Origin: Bermanella sp034112325
Lineage (GTDB): Bacteria > Pseudomonadota > Gammaproteobacteria > Pseudomonadales > Oceanobacteraceae
Reading direction: 5' to 3'
Assembly (NCBI GenBank): GCA_034112325.1
Contig: JAWUVO010000027.1
Span: forward strand, 1 to 64,000
Length of the DNA: 64,000 nucleotides
Of the stretch, positions 27,589-36,461 are shown piece by piece. Under the pieces are notes generated by a model. That model was given only the letters and a program-made list of their open reading frames with translations. It had not been told where the DNA came from and searched no databases. The position numbers and the translations under genes are program-made. Numbering within the stretch: position 1 is the first letter of the stretch; each line of letters opens with the position of its first letter.

Positions 27589-29145
27589 TCACACTTTCAC
27601 TTGGTAATCTGCTAGATATTGGTTAAATCGTACCAAGTCAGAATCTTCAATTTCACGCTGTTTTGTCAAAGAATCTTTAGCCGCATTGTGCCAAAACTCT
27701 GTTCTAACTGGATTGATATCGGACGCATACTGCTGATTAATTTTATCCGCTTGCTGATTGGCAAAGTGAGTAAAAGACTGTCCATTTTCTTTCATTGCAG
27801 CCAATATTTTAGCACTTGGCGTTAAAGATGAATCCAGCATTCGTTGCTCCATAGACGCCAACGCCGATGAATAATCTTTGGTTTGATGCTTTCCATCCAA
27901 GATTTCTGCAAGAGGCTTTAATTGGGCAATAAGCTCTGTGCCCCACTTAGATAATAAAACAGGCTCTCCGTGACGCATTAGTTCAAAGGCTGGGTCACGC
28001 CCGTCTATCACTACTTTTTTATGGTTCTGCTCTACTTCACTGCATTCTTCAGCCGATAGTAGTGGGCTAGGGTGAACGATGCAGTAAGTTAAAAACAAAT
28101 CCATAAAATGGATTTGTTCTTCGTCTATCCCATAAGGGGTAAACGGGTTTAGATCTAAACAGCGTACTTCAATGTATTCCACTCCATGCTCATTGAGCGC
28201 TGTAAGCGGTTTTTCACCATTTTTGCTATTTCGTTTGGGTCTAATGTCGCTGTAATATTCATTTTCAATTTGCAATAAATTAGTATTCAGCTGCATGTAA
28301 ACGCCGTCTTTTTCTACACCAATATCTTGGTATTTAGCAACTGACTGACTCATGGCTTCTTTTAGGGTTTGGGTATAACTTGGCAAACCGTTAAAGCAAA
28401 CAAATAAGCCGTCTTGAGCGTTGTTTTGATAACCCAAGCCACTCATACGCAAACTGGTTGCGTAAGGCCCGTATAAGGTGTCGTCATCCAAGCTATCTAA
28501 CCCATGACCGTCTTCTTCAATAAAGCTTTTATCCAGTGCCGGACTTGCACCAAATAAGTACAGTAGTAACCATGAATATCGACGAAAATTTCTAATTAAA
28601 GAAAAATATTCGCCACTGATATAATTTTTAGAGACACTTTTACCATTTAAATCGGCTTTAAATTGCCACAAAGAATCGGGTACAGAAAAGTTATAGTGTA
28701 GGCCTGCGATACATTGCATCTTACGACCATAGCGATGCCATAGACCATGGCGATAAATATGTTTTAACTGGCCTGTATTAGATTCGCCAAAGTAAGCGAT
28801 AGGCACGTCTAATTCGTCGTTAATAATGCCAGGCATTGAGAAAGGCCAGATACGTTCAGAGCCGATTTTAGAGGCTGTAAAAGAATGCAGCTCTTTTAAG
28901 GTGTCCAGCACAGACTTAGGATCATTTTTAGCCGGTGTTATAAACTCTAAAAGGGCTTCGCTGTAATCGGTGGTAATATGGGTATGGGTTAGTGCACTAC
29001 CCAACTCTTGAGGATGTGGTACCTGAGAAATCTGACTATCTGCATTAACACGCAGGCCTTCTTTTTCAATACCGCGAACAAATTGAAGTGCCGTAGGGTC
29101 AATTTGCTGTAACGCCGATAATACTTGCTGATATGAAAGAGACAA
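27589..29145 (-). CDS. gshA: Glutamate-cysteine ligase
   Basis: First enzyme of glutathione synthesis, joining L-glutamate and L-cysteine with ATP. The 518-residue product matches the proteobacterial GshA class in length and motifs, such as RGIEKEGLRVN near the N-terminus, HYNFSVPD, and RPKRNSKNGEKPLTAL, as well as EVRCLDLNPF around residue 325. It stands alone on the minus strand downstream of tex with about 130 bases between. Confidence 0.97.
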   Translation of the reverse strand: MSLSYQQVLSALQQIDPTALQFVRGIEKEGLRVNADSQISQVPHPQELGSALTHTHITTDYSEALLEFITPAKNDPKSVLDTLKELHSFTASKIGSERIWPFSMPGIINDELDVPIAYFGESNTGQLKHIYRHGLWHRYGRKMQCIAGLHYNFSVPDSLWQFKADLNGKSVSKNYISGEYFSLIRNFRRYSWLLLYLFGASPALDKSFIEEDGHGLDSLDDDTLYGPYATSLRMSGLGYQNNAQDGLFVCFNGLPSYTQTLKEAMSQSVAKYQDIGVEKDGVYMQLNTNLLQIENEYYSDIRPKRNSKNGEKPLTALNEHGVEYIEVRCLDLNPFTPYGIDEEQIHFMDLFLTYCIVHPSPLLSAEECSEVEQNHKKVVIDGRDPAFELMRHGEPVLLSKWGTELIAQLKPLAEILDGKHQTKDYSSALASMEQRMLDSSLTPSAKILAAMKENGQSFTHFANQQADKINQQYASDINPVRTEFWHNAAKDSLTKQREIEDSDLVRFNQYLADYQVKV

Positions 29146-29273
29146 AAGAACAATCCTAAAATATGATAGTCAGCATTATAGCCAGCTATTCGAAAAACCA
29201 AAATCAATTAAATCGAAACAGTCCATTCCTTAATAAGGCCTAACTGACAGACCCTACAAGGAATAGTAGCAGA

Positions 29274-31610
29274 TTATAAACGCTTTCCTTTTTTCTGCTG
29301 TGCCTGAGCAAACAACGCTGCCATACCATTATCAGGGGCTTTGCTTGCCTGAGACTGATTGTGTTTTTCTACAGATCGCTGACCACCTTTAGATTTTCGA
29401 TCGGCTCGCGGAGTAGCTTTTTCAGCTTGGTAGTCACTGGCACTATCCGACATGCGCATAGACAACGCGATACGCTTACGCGCCGCTTCAACTTCCATTA
29501 CTTTTACTTTTACTACATCGCCAGCTTTAACCACCTCACGGGGGTCTGATATAAATGTATCTGACATCATACTAATGTGCACTAACCCGTCTTGGTGAAC
29601 GCCAATATCTATGAACGCGCCAAACGCAGCTACATTACTCACAACACCCTCTAAAATCATGTCGTCACGAAGATCTGTAATTTTTTCTACACCCTCTTTA
29701 AATTCGGCCGTGACAAATTCTGGACGAGGGTCTCGACCGGGCTTTTCTAATTCATTTAAAATATCGTTGATGGTAGGTAAACCTACTTCGTCACTAACAA
29801 AATCACTGGCATTAACGGCTTTTAAAAATGCACTATCACCTAAAATAGCCGATACATCTTTTCCAGCTTTAGTCGCTATATTTTTTACTAACGCATAAGA
29901 TTCTGGATGGACTGAGCTATTGTCTAGAGGATTTTTGCCATTAGTAATTTTCAAGAAACCTGCGGCTTGTTCAAATGTTTTACCACCAAGACGCGGGACT
30001 TTTTTCAAATCGCTGCGACTTTTATAAACACCGTTCTCCTCTCTAAAGGCGACAATATTGTTAGCAATAGTGGTATTTAATCCAGATACACGAGTCAGCA
30101 AAGGAGCTGAAGCCGTGTTTAAATCTACGCCCACAGCATTCACACAGTCTTCTACTACCGCATCTAGTGAGCGCGCCAAGGAAGACTGGCTTACGTCATG
30201 CTGATATTGACCAACACCAATGGCTTTTGGGTCTATTTTAACTAGCTCGGCCAAAGGATCTTGCAAGCGGCGAGCGATAGAAATAGCGCCACGAATGGTA
30301 ACATCTAAATTTGGAAATTCTTTTGCTGCTAATTCAGAAGCGGAATAAACAGAAGCACCTGCTTCACTAACAACAATTTTTTGCAGGTTAAGTTCAGCGT
30401 GCTCTTTCATCACCTCGGCCACCAAACGATCGGTTTCTCGACTAGCAGTACCGTTGCCGATAGCCACCAGCTGAACCCCGTGCTTTATACACAGCGCACG
30501 GATAATAGCTTTGGCTTCACGACTTTGATTTTGCGGCTGATGAGGATAAATAACCCCATGGTCTAATACCTTGCCAGTTGCGTCTACCACTACCACTTTT
30601 ACACCCGACCTAAAACCTGGGTCTAACCCCAGTGTTGCTTTATGGCCAGCAGGTGCGGCCATTAGCAAATCTTTTAAGTTTGTCGCAAATACCTTAATTG
30701 CTTCGGTTTCAGCGCTGTCTCGAATACGGCCTATTAATTCGGTTTCTAAATGGGTTAATAGCTTTACTCGCCATGTCCATTTAATCACCTCGGATAACCA
30801 GCGGTCTGCCGGGCGTGATTGGTTTTTAATATTGTAAAAACCAGCCACCATGCCTTCACATGGGCTTGGCGTTAACTTATCACTGGGGTCACCTACTACC
30901 AATGTTGAGGATAAAACACCCTCATTGCGGCCTCGTAATATGGCTAAGATGCGATGACTTGGTACTGTTTTTAAAGGCTCGTCGTGCTCAAAATAATCCT
31001 GAAACTTTTCACCTTCAGCTTCTTTTCCCTGCATCACTCGAACACTTAGTGTGGCCTCAGCCCAAAGAAAGGTTCTTAATTTTTCTAATAAGTCGGCACT
31101 TTCAGCAAAGCGCTCCATCAATATAAATTTAGCACCATCTAAGGCTGCTTTAAGATCCGCAACACCTTTGTCGGCATCTAGGTAACTTGCAGCTTCTGTT
31201 TCTGGATTCAAGTTCGGATTTTCTAGTAAGCTATTAGCCAGTGGCTCTAAACCCGCTTCTATGGCTATCTGACCTTTGGTGCGGCGCTTTTGTTTGAAAG
31301 GTAAATAAAGGTCTTCTAAACGGTTTTTGGTGTCGGCCTGTTGAATTTGAGCCGTCAGAGCATCGGTTAACTTGCCTTGCTCGTTTATATTTTTCAGAAT
31401 GCTTGAACGACGCTCTTCTAGCTCACGCAAATAGCGCAGGCGCTCTTCTAACGTCCGTAACTGGCCATCATCTAAGCCACCAGTTACTTCTTTACGATAA
31501 CGAGAAATAAACGGTACCGTGGCGCCCTCATCTAACAAAGCGACAGACGCATTAACTTGATTTACGTGAACATTTAGCTCTTGGGCTAGGGTAGAAAATA
31601 TACGATCCAT
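29274..31610 (-). CDS. tex: Transcription accessory protein Tex
   Basis: A 778-residue nucleic-acid-binding protein. Order of domains: helical N-terminal region, YqgF/RNase-H-like domain (about 320-450, GLDPGFRSGVKVVVVD), helix-hairpin-helix repeats (about 490-560, LLTRVSGLNTTIANNIV and KKVPRLGGKTFEQAAGFL) and a C-terminal S1 RNA-binding domain (about 650-720, EGVVSNVAAFGAFIDIGVHQDGLVH). A basic low-complexity tail follows. Conserved in bacteria and required for toxin or stress phenotypes in some; molecular role not fully settled. Confidence 0.97.
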   Translation of the reverse strand: MDRIFSTLAQELNVHVNQVNASVALLDEGATVPFISRYRKEVTGGLDDGQLRTLEERLRYLRELEERRSSILKNINEQGKLTDALTAQIQQADTKNRLEDLYLPFKQKRRTKGQIAIEAGLEPLANSLLENPNLNPETEAASYLDADKGVADLKAALDGAKFILMERFAESADLLEKLRTFLWAEATLSVRVMQGKEAEGEKFQDYFEHDEPLKTVPSHRILAILRGRNEGVLSSTLVVGDPSDKLTPSPCEGMVAGFYNIKNQSRPADRWLSEVIKWTWRVKLLTHLETELIGRIRDSAETEAIKVFATNLKDLLMAAPAGHKATLGLDPGFRSGVKVVVVDATGKVLDHGVIYPHQPQNQSREAKAIIRALCIKHGVQLVAIGNGTASRETDRLVAEVMKEHAELNLQKIVVSEAGASVYSASELAAKEFPNLDVTIRGAISIARRLQDPLAELVKIDPKAIGVGQYQHDVSQSSLARSLDAVVEDCVNAVGVDLNTASAPLLTRVSGLNTTIANNIVAFREENGVYKSRSDLKKVPRLGGKTFEQAAGFLKITNGKNPLDNSSVHPESYALVKNIATKAGKDVSAILGDSAFLKAVNASDFVSDEVGLPTINDILNELEKPGRDPRPEFVTAEFKEGVEKITDLRDDMILEGVVSNVAAFGAFIDIGVHQDGLVHISMMSDTFISDPREVVKAGDVVKVKVMEVEAARKRIALSMRMSDSASDYQAEKATPRADRKSKGGQRSVEKHNQSQASKAPDNGMAALFAQAQQKKGKRL

Positions 31611-31814
31611 ATAGCTAACTCATTAAACCTGTAAAAATGTTAATTATTATTTACACCATTCTATGCCTTGATGCAGCGAAGACATAATAAGAGGCGTAAT
31701 TATAAAACACTAAGGGAAAGAATGCTGAAGCTAATTTGGTCTAATACTGAGTTTTTAGCTGCAAAAGCCAACCGCTTCGCAACGTTACTGTTTAGCTATG
31801 AGATATAAAAATAG

Positions 31815-32690
31815 CTAGAAAGAAAATTTACGCGATAAACCTAAAAGTATCTGCTGGGTAATAAAGCGATATTCGCCGTCTCCGCGATGCTGGTACTCTG
31901 AAATCGACAGCTCTGCCTCCCATTTTTTCCAGCCGCCTATGACAAACAGCTTAAAACCCGTACCGTAACTGCTCTCTTTAAAACGCTGTAACTGGCATGA
32001 ACTTCCTATGGAAATGGGGTCGATAGTATTGTCATTAAATACCTCGGTAGCCGCATCATAACAAACGCTATTTTCAGTTGTATCTAACTCGGTTTCATAA
32101 GCATTACCTTTCACTGAGCTGTACATAAGATTCACCCCCAGGCCTAATTTCCCATACCTATGCGGTGTATCGTCACCCCTGCCCCATGTATAAAAAAGGC
32201 TTGGGCTGACTGAGATAACACTCATACTTGAATACGTGCCCATATCGTAAGACACATCTTGATTACTGCGCTTAATGATTTGCTCAAATGCGTAATCATC
32301 AAAATAATCAAAGCCAAAGCCATAGCCCCAGTTAGAATCGGCAAAGTATGAATCACTTAAAGCAACCCCGTAAATTGGTCTAGGTTTAGATCCACTGCTT
32401 AAAACAAAGGCATCTTTTTTCGACTTAGCACTCTGAAATTTTAACTGACGCTCAGTAAAGCTGACACCTAACTTAAGGTAAATACGTCCAAACATGCCAA
32501 ATACAGCATTGGCGCAGTCACTTTCACGCATCTCTTCGTATAGCACTTCACACTGCTGATAACTGTTACTAATATGCTCTAAAGAATCCTTAATATCATC
32601 TATGGATTCGCTAATCGCTTTAGCCACAGGGTTTTCAGCCCAGCTTGAAATTGGTATTAGTAATAAAAAAAACAAATAGAATCGGGCCAT
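31815..32690 (-). CDS. Putative outer-membrane beta-barrel protein, unknown family
   Basis: A 291-residue protein with a signal peptide (about 1-18, ending SWA). A helical or coiled stretch spans about 22-80. After it come amphipathic aromatic-rich strands to the C-terminus, which ends with a terminal Phe (SRKFSF), the usual outer-membrane barrel signal. Many Tyr/Gly/Trp alternations (WGYGFGFDYFDDY) support a barrel. I do not recognise the family. It is divergent from the chalcone-like/TonB gene. Confidence 0.7.
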   Translation of the reverse strand: MARFYLFFLLLIPISSWAENPVAKAISESIDDIKDSLEHISNSYQQCEVLYEEMRESDCANAVFGMFGRIYLKLGVSFTERQLKFQSAKSKKDAFVLSSGSKPRPIYGVALSDSYFADSNWGYGFGFDYFDDYAFEQIIKRSNQDVSYDMGTYSSMSVISVSPSLFYTWGRGDDTPHRYGKLGLGVNLMYSSVKGNAYETELDTTENSVCYDAATEVFNDNTIDPISIGSSCQLQRFKESSYGTGFKLFVIGGWKKWEAELSISEYQHRGDGEYRFITQQILLGLSRKFSF

Positions 32691-32772
32691 TTAGGACCTA
32701 CTGGGTAATTAATAAAGAGTAGATAATGGTTAACTAATAAATTAAGCATAGCAAAGTATTTAATATTGATTG

Positions 32773-32804
32773 CTGGTCTATGCTTAAATATAAGCATGCA
32801 CCAG
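32773..32804 (+). promoter_or_regulatory. Hairpin in the leader of the chalcone-like/TonB gene
   Basis: CTGGT-ct-ATGCTTA-aata-TAAGCAT-gc-ACCAG forms a symmetric stem with a 2x2 internal loop, ending 13 bases before the ATG at 32818. It could be an operator or an mRNA stem next to the ribosome binding region. Role is inference. Confidence 0.4.
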
Positions 32805-32817
32805 GGCACTCCGAATT

Positions 32818-34356
32818 ATGATAATTAAAACATTACTCGCCATTCTACTCAGCTTAAGTCTTGTGCAGACCAGCTTAAGCCTAGAACTTAACGGCATCGG
32901 CTCATATCAACAACTGCGTAAAGAATTTTATATTGGCGCGCTGTATCTAAATACACTTGAGTCGGACCCTGCAATTATAATGTCCAGTAGCAGTAGTAAG
33001 CGTATGGCCCTAAAAGTCACCACTAAGCGGTGGAGCCCAAGGCGCTGGTCACTTCAGTGGCAGAATGACATTGCCATCAATAACTCGTTTGCAGACGACC
33101 CAGATCTCACCCAACAGCTAATGACCTTTACTGGATTTTTAGGTGCAAAGCTTATTAACGGCGATGAAATAATTATTGATTATATTGCTGCAACAGGCAC
33201 TGTGATTAAAATTAACGACGTTAAAATAATAGAAACAAAAACAGCTCAACTATTTAATTATATATTGAATGTGTGGATTGGAAAACTACCCCCTTCAGGT
33301 GAATTTAAAGACCGCATACTAGGACAAAAAGATGTCACTACTGACGAATTACTGAAACGCTATAATGCTATAACTTATGATAAGAGCCGTACCTTGCTGG
33401 TAGCTTCGTGGATAAAATCTAGAGAGGATGAAATATTAGCCACACAGCGTAAACAGCAACAAGCAGAGCAGGCACAATTAGCACAAGCACAGCAAGCCAA
33501 AGCCCAGCTAGCAAAAGACAGTGCTAATAAAAAAGCGGCTAACGCGGCTTCAGCTAATTTACAGCAAGTTAAAAAAACCTATCAACCACCTAAAGCAATT
33601 GTTAAAAAGAAAGTCATTAGTCAGAAGAAAAAAATTGCTAGTATTGCTTCCTCTAATTCGAAATCAAAAGATAAAGCCGTTGCTGCTGCAGAAAACCAAT
33701 ACTACTTAGATCTGTATCGCTGGGAGCTAACGAGTGAAATACGTAATGCCGTAGAGTACCCAGAATGGGCTAAAAAGTTTGGGCAGAAAGGCGACGTTAC
33801 ACTTAACTTTACGGTGAATAGAAAGGCCGAAGTAAGTAAAGTAGCCGGGCAGAATCCTGATATCTCAGTATTATTAGTATCTGAGCTGCATCGCGCTATA
33901 TTGGCCGTGGTTCCATTTATTTTAGCACCTGATGCATTGACTGGTAACAACTGGCCAATGAGTATAACTTATCGATTTGATCCTAAATCTGATGAACAGT
34001 CATTCGTTAACAAACCTAAAAGACCTAACTCATTGAATAGTACAAAAAAAATAACTCAGGCTGATTATAAAAAAGTACTTAGTAATTATATTGCCGATGT
34101 TACCGAAAGAATTAACGACAAAATTGAATATCCTGTTTGGGCTAAAAAGTTAAACCAGAAAGGTAAAGTTGAGATTGAGATTACCATTACTAAAGAAGGT
34201 TCGGTCTCTAACATGGTGGATAAAACGGTCAGTCGCTATGAAACATTAAATCAAGAGGTTCGCAATGCAATAGAAGAGTCAGTTCCATTACCTTCTATTC
34301 CAGACGAGCTAAAACTAAACACTACAACAATTATTATAGAGCGTGATTTCAAATAA
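32818..34356 (+). CDS. Chalcone isomerase-like domain fused to two TonB C-terminal domains
   Basis: A 512-residue envelope protein. Signal peptide (about 1-21), then a bacterial chalcone-isomerase-like domain at about 22-170: LELNGIGSYQQLRKEFYIGALYL opens it and GTVIKIN with ILNVWIGKLPPSGEFKDRILG ends it. A Gln/Ala/Lys-rich linker (about 203-290) resembles TolA/TonB. Two TonB C-terminal-type domains follow at about 300-390 and 418-512, each with an E-Y-P-x-W-A-K-K-x-x-Q-K-G motif. The signal peptide appears cleavable, so the TonB domains may be periplasmic and not energy-coupled. Specific function unknown. Confidence 0.82.
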   Translation: MIIKTLLAILLSLSLVQTSLSLELNGIGSYQQLRKEFYIGALYLNTLESDPAIIMSSSSSKRMALKVTTKRWSPRRWSLQWQNDIAINNSFADDPDLTQQLMTFTGFLGAKLINGDEIIIDYIAATGTVIKINDVKIIETKTAQLFNYILNVWIGKLPPSGEFKDRILGQKDVTTDELLKRYNAITYDKSRTLLVASWIKSREDEILATQRKQQQAEQAQLAQAQQAKAQLAKDSANKKAANAASANLQQVKKTYQPPKAIVKKKVISQKKKIASIASSNSKSKDKAVAAAENQYYLDLYRWELTSEIRNAVEYPEWAKKFGQKGDVTLNFTVNRKAEVSKVAGQNPDISVLLVSELHRAILAVVPFILAPDALTGNNWPMSITYRFDPKSDEQSFVNKPKRPNSLNSTKKITQADYKKVLSNYIADVTERINDKIEYPVWAKKLNQKGKVEIEITITKEGSVSNMVDKTVSRYETLNQEVRNAIEESVPLPSIPDELKLNTTTIIIERDFK

Positions 34357-34390
34357 AATAAAATCATATAAAAATCTTACATTAAATCAC

Positions 34391-34436
34391 AGGCACAAAA
34401 AAAGGAGCATTGAAAAATGCTCCTTTTTTTGTGCCT
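34391..34436. terminator. Perfect 21-bp-stem bidirectional terminator
   Basis: Left arm 34391-34411 and right arm 34416-34436 are perfect complements around a GAAA loop. The stem core is GGAGCATT/AATGCTCC with A7 and T7 flanks, and pairing continues through AGGCAC/GTGCCT outside. It serves both converging genes, the TonB fusion and pckA. Confidence 0.95.
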
Positions 34437-34505
34437 AACCAATCTCCAGATTAATCAGGCCTAACCCAGGGTGAGGGTTGTGTAACCTTTATTTTAAGCC
34501 TTAAC

Positions 34506-36041
34506 TTAAAGCTGAGGTCCTGCTGCACAAATAGCATCAGAAACATCGTACTTTTTAAAGTTATCAACAAATTGCTTAGCCAGACCCGCTGCAACTTCAT
34601 CGTATTTAGCTTGATCAGCCCAAGCGCCACGAGGATTCAGCAGTTTACTGTCAACGCCTTCAACCGCTTTAGGTACTTGCAAGCCAAATAATGGAATTGT
34701 TTCAGTCTCAGCATTACGTAATGCGCCTGATTGAATACCGGCAATAACCGCACGAGTAGTTGGAATTGAGAAGCGCTCGCCGCCTGCACCGTTAGGGCCG
34801 CCGGTCCAACCTGTATTTACAAGGTAAACTTGTGAATCAAATTCAGTTACTCGCTTCATTAGAAGCTCTGCGTATTCACCTGCTGGACGCGGGAAGAAAG
34901 GCGCACCAAAACATGTAGAGAAAGTAGACTTAAGACCTTTAGAACCGCCCATTTCTGTTGAACCTACTAACGCAGTGTAACCAGACAAGAAATGGTAAGC
35001 TGCTTGCTCTTTAGATAAGATAGAAACAGGAGGAAGAACACCCGTCATATCACATGTTAAAAAGATCACCGCTTTAGGCTCGCCCGCTTGGTTTTCTAAA
35101 ACACGTTTTTCAATGTGCTCTAGAGGATAAGCGCAACGACCATTTTCAGTCAGGCTAACATCGTTATAATCGGCAACTCGAGTTTCGTCATCAATAACAA
35201 CGTTTTCAACGATGGCGCCAAACTTAATCGCATCCCAAATAACAGGTTCATTCTTTTGAGAAAGGTCAATAGTTTTTGCGTAGCAACCGCCTTCGATATT
35301 AAATACTGTTCCTTTACCCCAACCATGCTCATCATCACCAATTAGGTAACGGCTTTGGTCAGCAGATAGAGTTGTTTTACCGGTTCCAGACAAACCAAAA
35401 AACAAACAAGTGTCGCCGTCTTCGCCCACGTTAGCTGAGCAATGCATTGGTAACACATCTTTTTCAGGTAATAGGAAGTTTTGCACAGAGAACATAGCTT
35501 TTTTCATTTCACCGGCGTAACGCATACCGGCAAGCAGTACTTTGCGTTTAGCAAAGTTAATCATTACACAGCCATCAGAATTTGTGCCGTCACGCTCAGG
35601 GACACATTCGAAACCTGCTGCGTTAAGGATCTGCCACTCTTCTTTGTCAGCTGGGTTATAACTTGCTGGGCGGATAAATAAGTTGCGACCGAACAGATTT
35701 TGCCACGCTGTTTGAGTCGTCATTTTAACTGGAAGATAATGATTAGAATCAGCACCCACGTGAACTTCAGATACAAACTTGTCGTGTTGGTCTAAATAAG
35801 TTTCAACGCGGTCCCAAAGGGCATCAAATTTTTCTGCATCGAAAGGACGGTTAACATTGCCCCAGTCGATGGCGTCTGAAGTGCTTGGCTCTTGTACAAT
35901 GAAGCGATCCATTGGAGAGCGACCAGTACGCTTACCTGTGGTTACTACAAAGGCGCCATTGTCTTGCATGCGGCCTTCGCCGCGTTCAAGCGCTTTTTCT
36001 ACTAGTACAGCAGAGGAAAGGTCGGTGTAAACGGTGGTCAT
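34506..36041 (-). CDS. pckA: Phosphoenolpyruvate carboxykinase (ATP)
   Basis: Gluconeogenic enzyme converting oxaloacetate and ATP to phosphoenolpyruvate, CO2 and ADP. The 511-residue ATP-type enzyme has the P-loop GLSGTGKTTLSAD and the metal/substrate site around GDDEHGWG. Further substrate-binding motifs are RTGRSPMDRFIV and YTALVGSTEMG. Full length. It begins the minus-strand series that continues with hslO and hslR elsewhere on the same strand but is separated from them by a terminator. Confidence 0.98.
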   Translation of the reverse strand: MTTVYTDLSSAVLVEKALERGEGRMQDNGAFVVTTGKRTGRSPMDRFIVQEPSTSDAIDWGNVNRPFDAEKFDALWDRVETYLDQHDKFVSEVHVGADSNHYLPVKMTTQTAWQNLFGRNLFIRPASYNPADKEEWQILNAAGFECVPERDGTNSDGCVMINFAKRKVLLAGMRYAGEMKKAMFSVQNFLLPEKDVLPMHCSANVGEDGDTCLFFGLSGTGKTTLSADQSRYLIGDDEHGWGKGTVFNIEGGCYAKTIDLSQKNEPVIWDAIKFGAIVENVVIDDETRVADYNDVSLTENGRCAYPLEHIEKRVLENQAGEPKAVIFLTCDMTGVLPPVSILSKEQAAYHFLSGYTALVGSTEMGGSKGLKSTFSTCFGAPFFPRPAGEYAELLMKRVTEFDSQVYLVNTGWTGGPNGAGGERFSIPTTRAVIAGIQSGALRNAETETIPLFGLQVPKAVEGVDSKLLNPRGAWADQAKYDEVAAGLAKQFVDNFKKYDVSDAICAAGPQL

Positions 36042-36183
36042 AATATTGCCAATCCATAAGTTAGATCAAATAGCTTTTGGCTAAATGACTAGAGACATTA
36101 CCGCTAATACTTGGATGTGCATTAACGAATTTTAAAAATTTGGTCGATAATTATGCCAGAAAATCCCCTCTAGGCGAATAGCA

Positions 36184-36375
36184 ATGGCCAGAAAAGGGAG
36201 CATCGAAAGGGTTTACGACTACAAATGGAGCACAAGCCCTGTGAATACGGGGGATATACAGAGTATTTATGATGAATATATCTACTATAAATACAATCAA
36301 TGTACAGGGAATTGCGCAAATGCCCATGAAATGGGACTTTTTGTAAATTTTTTACAAGATTTAATGGCGTCGTAG
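36184..36375 (+). CDS. Small Tyr-rich hypothetical protein
   Basis: An open frame of 63 codons in the otherwise empty gap between pckA and hslO. Its product is Tyr-rich with two close Cys residues (CTGNC) and a hydrophobic C-terminal end (GLFVNFLQDLM). Only a weak AGGCG site lies ahead of the ATG, but the frame is followed by a hairpin about 50 bases on. I do not recognise a family. It could be a real small protein or chance. Confidence 0.4.
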   Translation: MARKGSIERVYDYKWSTSPVNTGDIQSIYDEYIYYKYNQCTGNCANAHEMGLFVNFLQDLMAS

Positions 36376-36424
36376 GGACAGAACCTACTAATTTCAGGCA
36401 TCTAATTTATTAATTCCAGACACA

Positions 36425-36449
36425 AAAAGGCACCAATTAGGTGCCTTTT
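36425..36449. terminator. Terminator between hslO and the small plus-strand frame
   Basis: AAAAGGCACC (36425-36434) and GGTGCCTTTT (36440-36449) form a 10-bp stem with a 5-base loop, with A and T runs built into the stem. It works for hslO on the minus strand and could also end a plus-strand transcript from the small frame. Confidence 0.85.
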
Positions 36450-36461
36450 ATAGAGTTCAGA

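Noticed and set aside
28989..29207. Frame overlapping the 5' end of gshA
   Set aside because: Out-of-frame shadow with no ribosome binding site; gshA itself is certain.
29225..29264. ATTCCTT...AAGGAAT repeat between gshA and tex
   Set aside because: AT-rich 7-bp arms separated by 26 bases; no sign of function.
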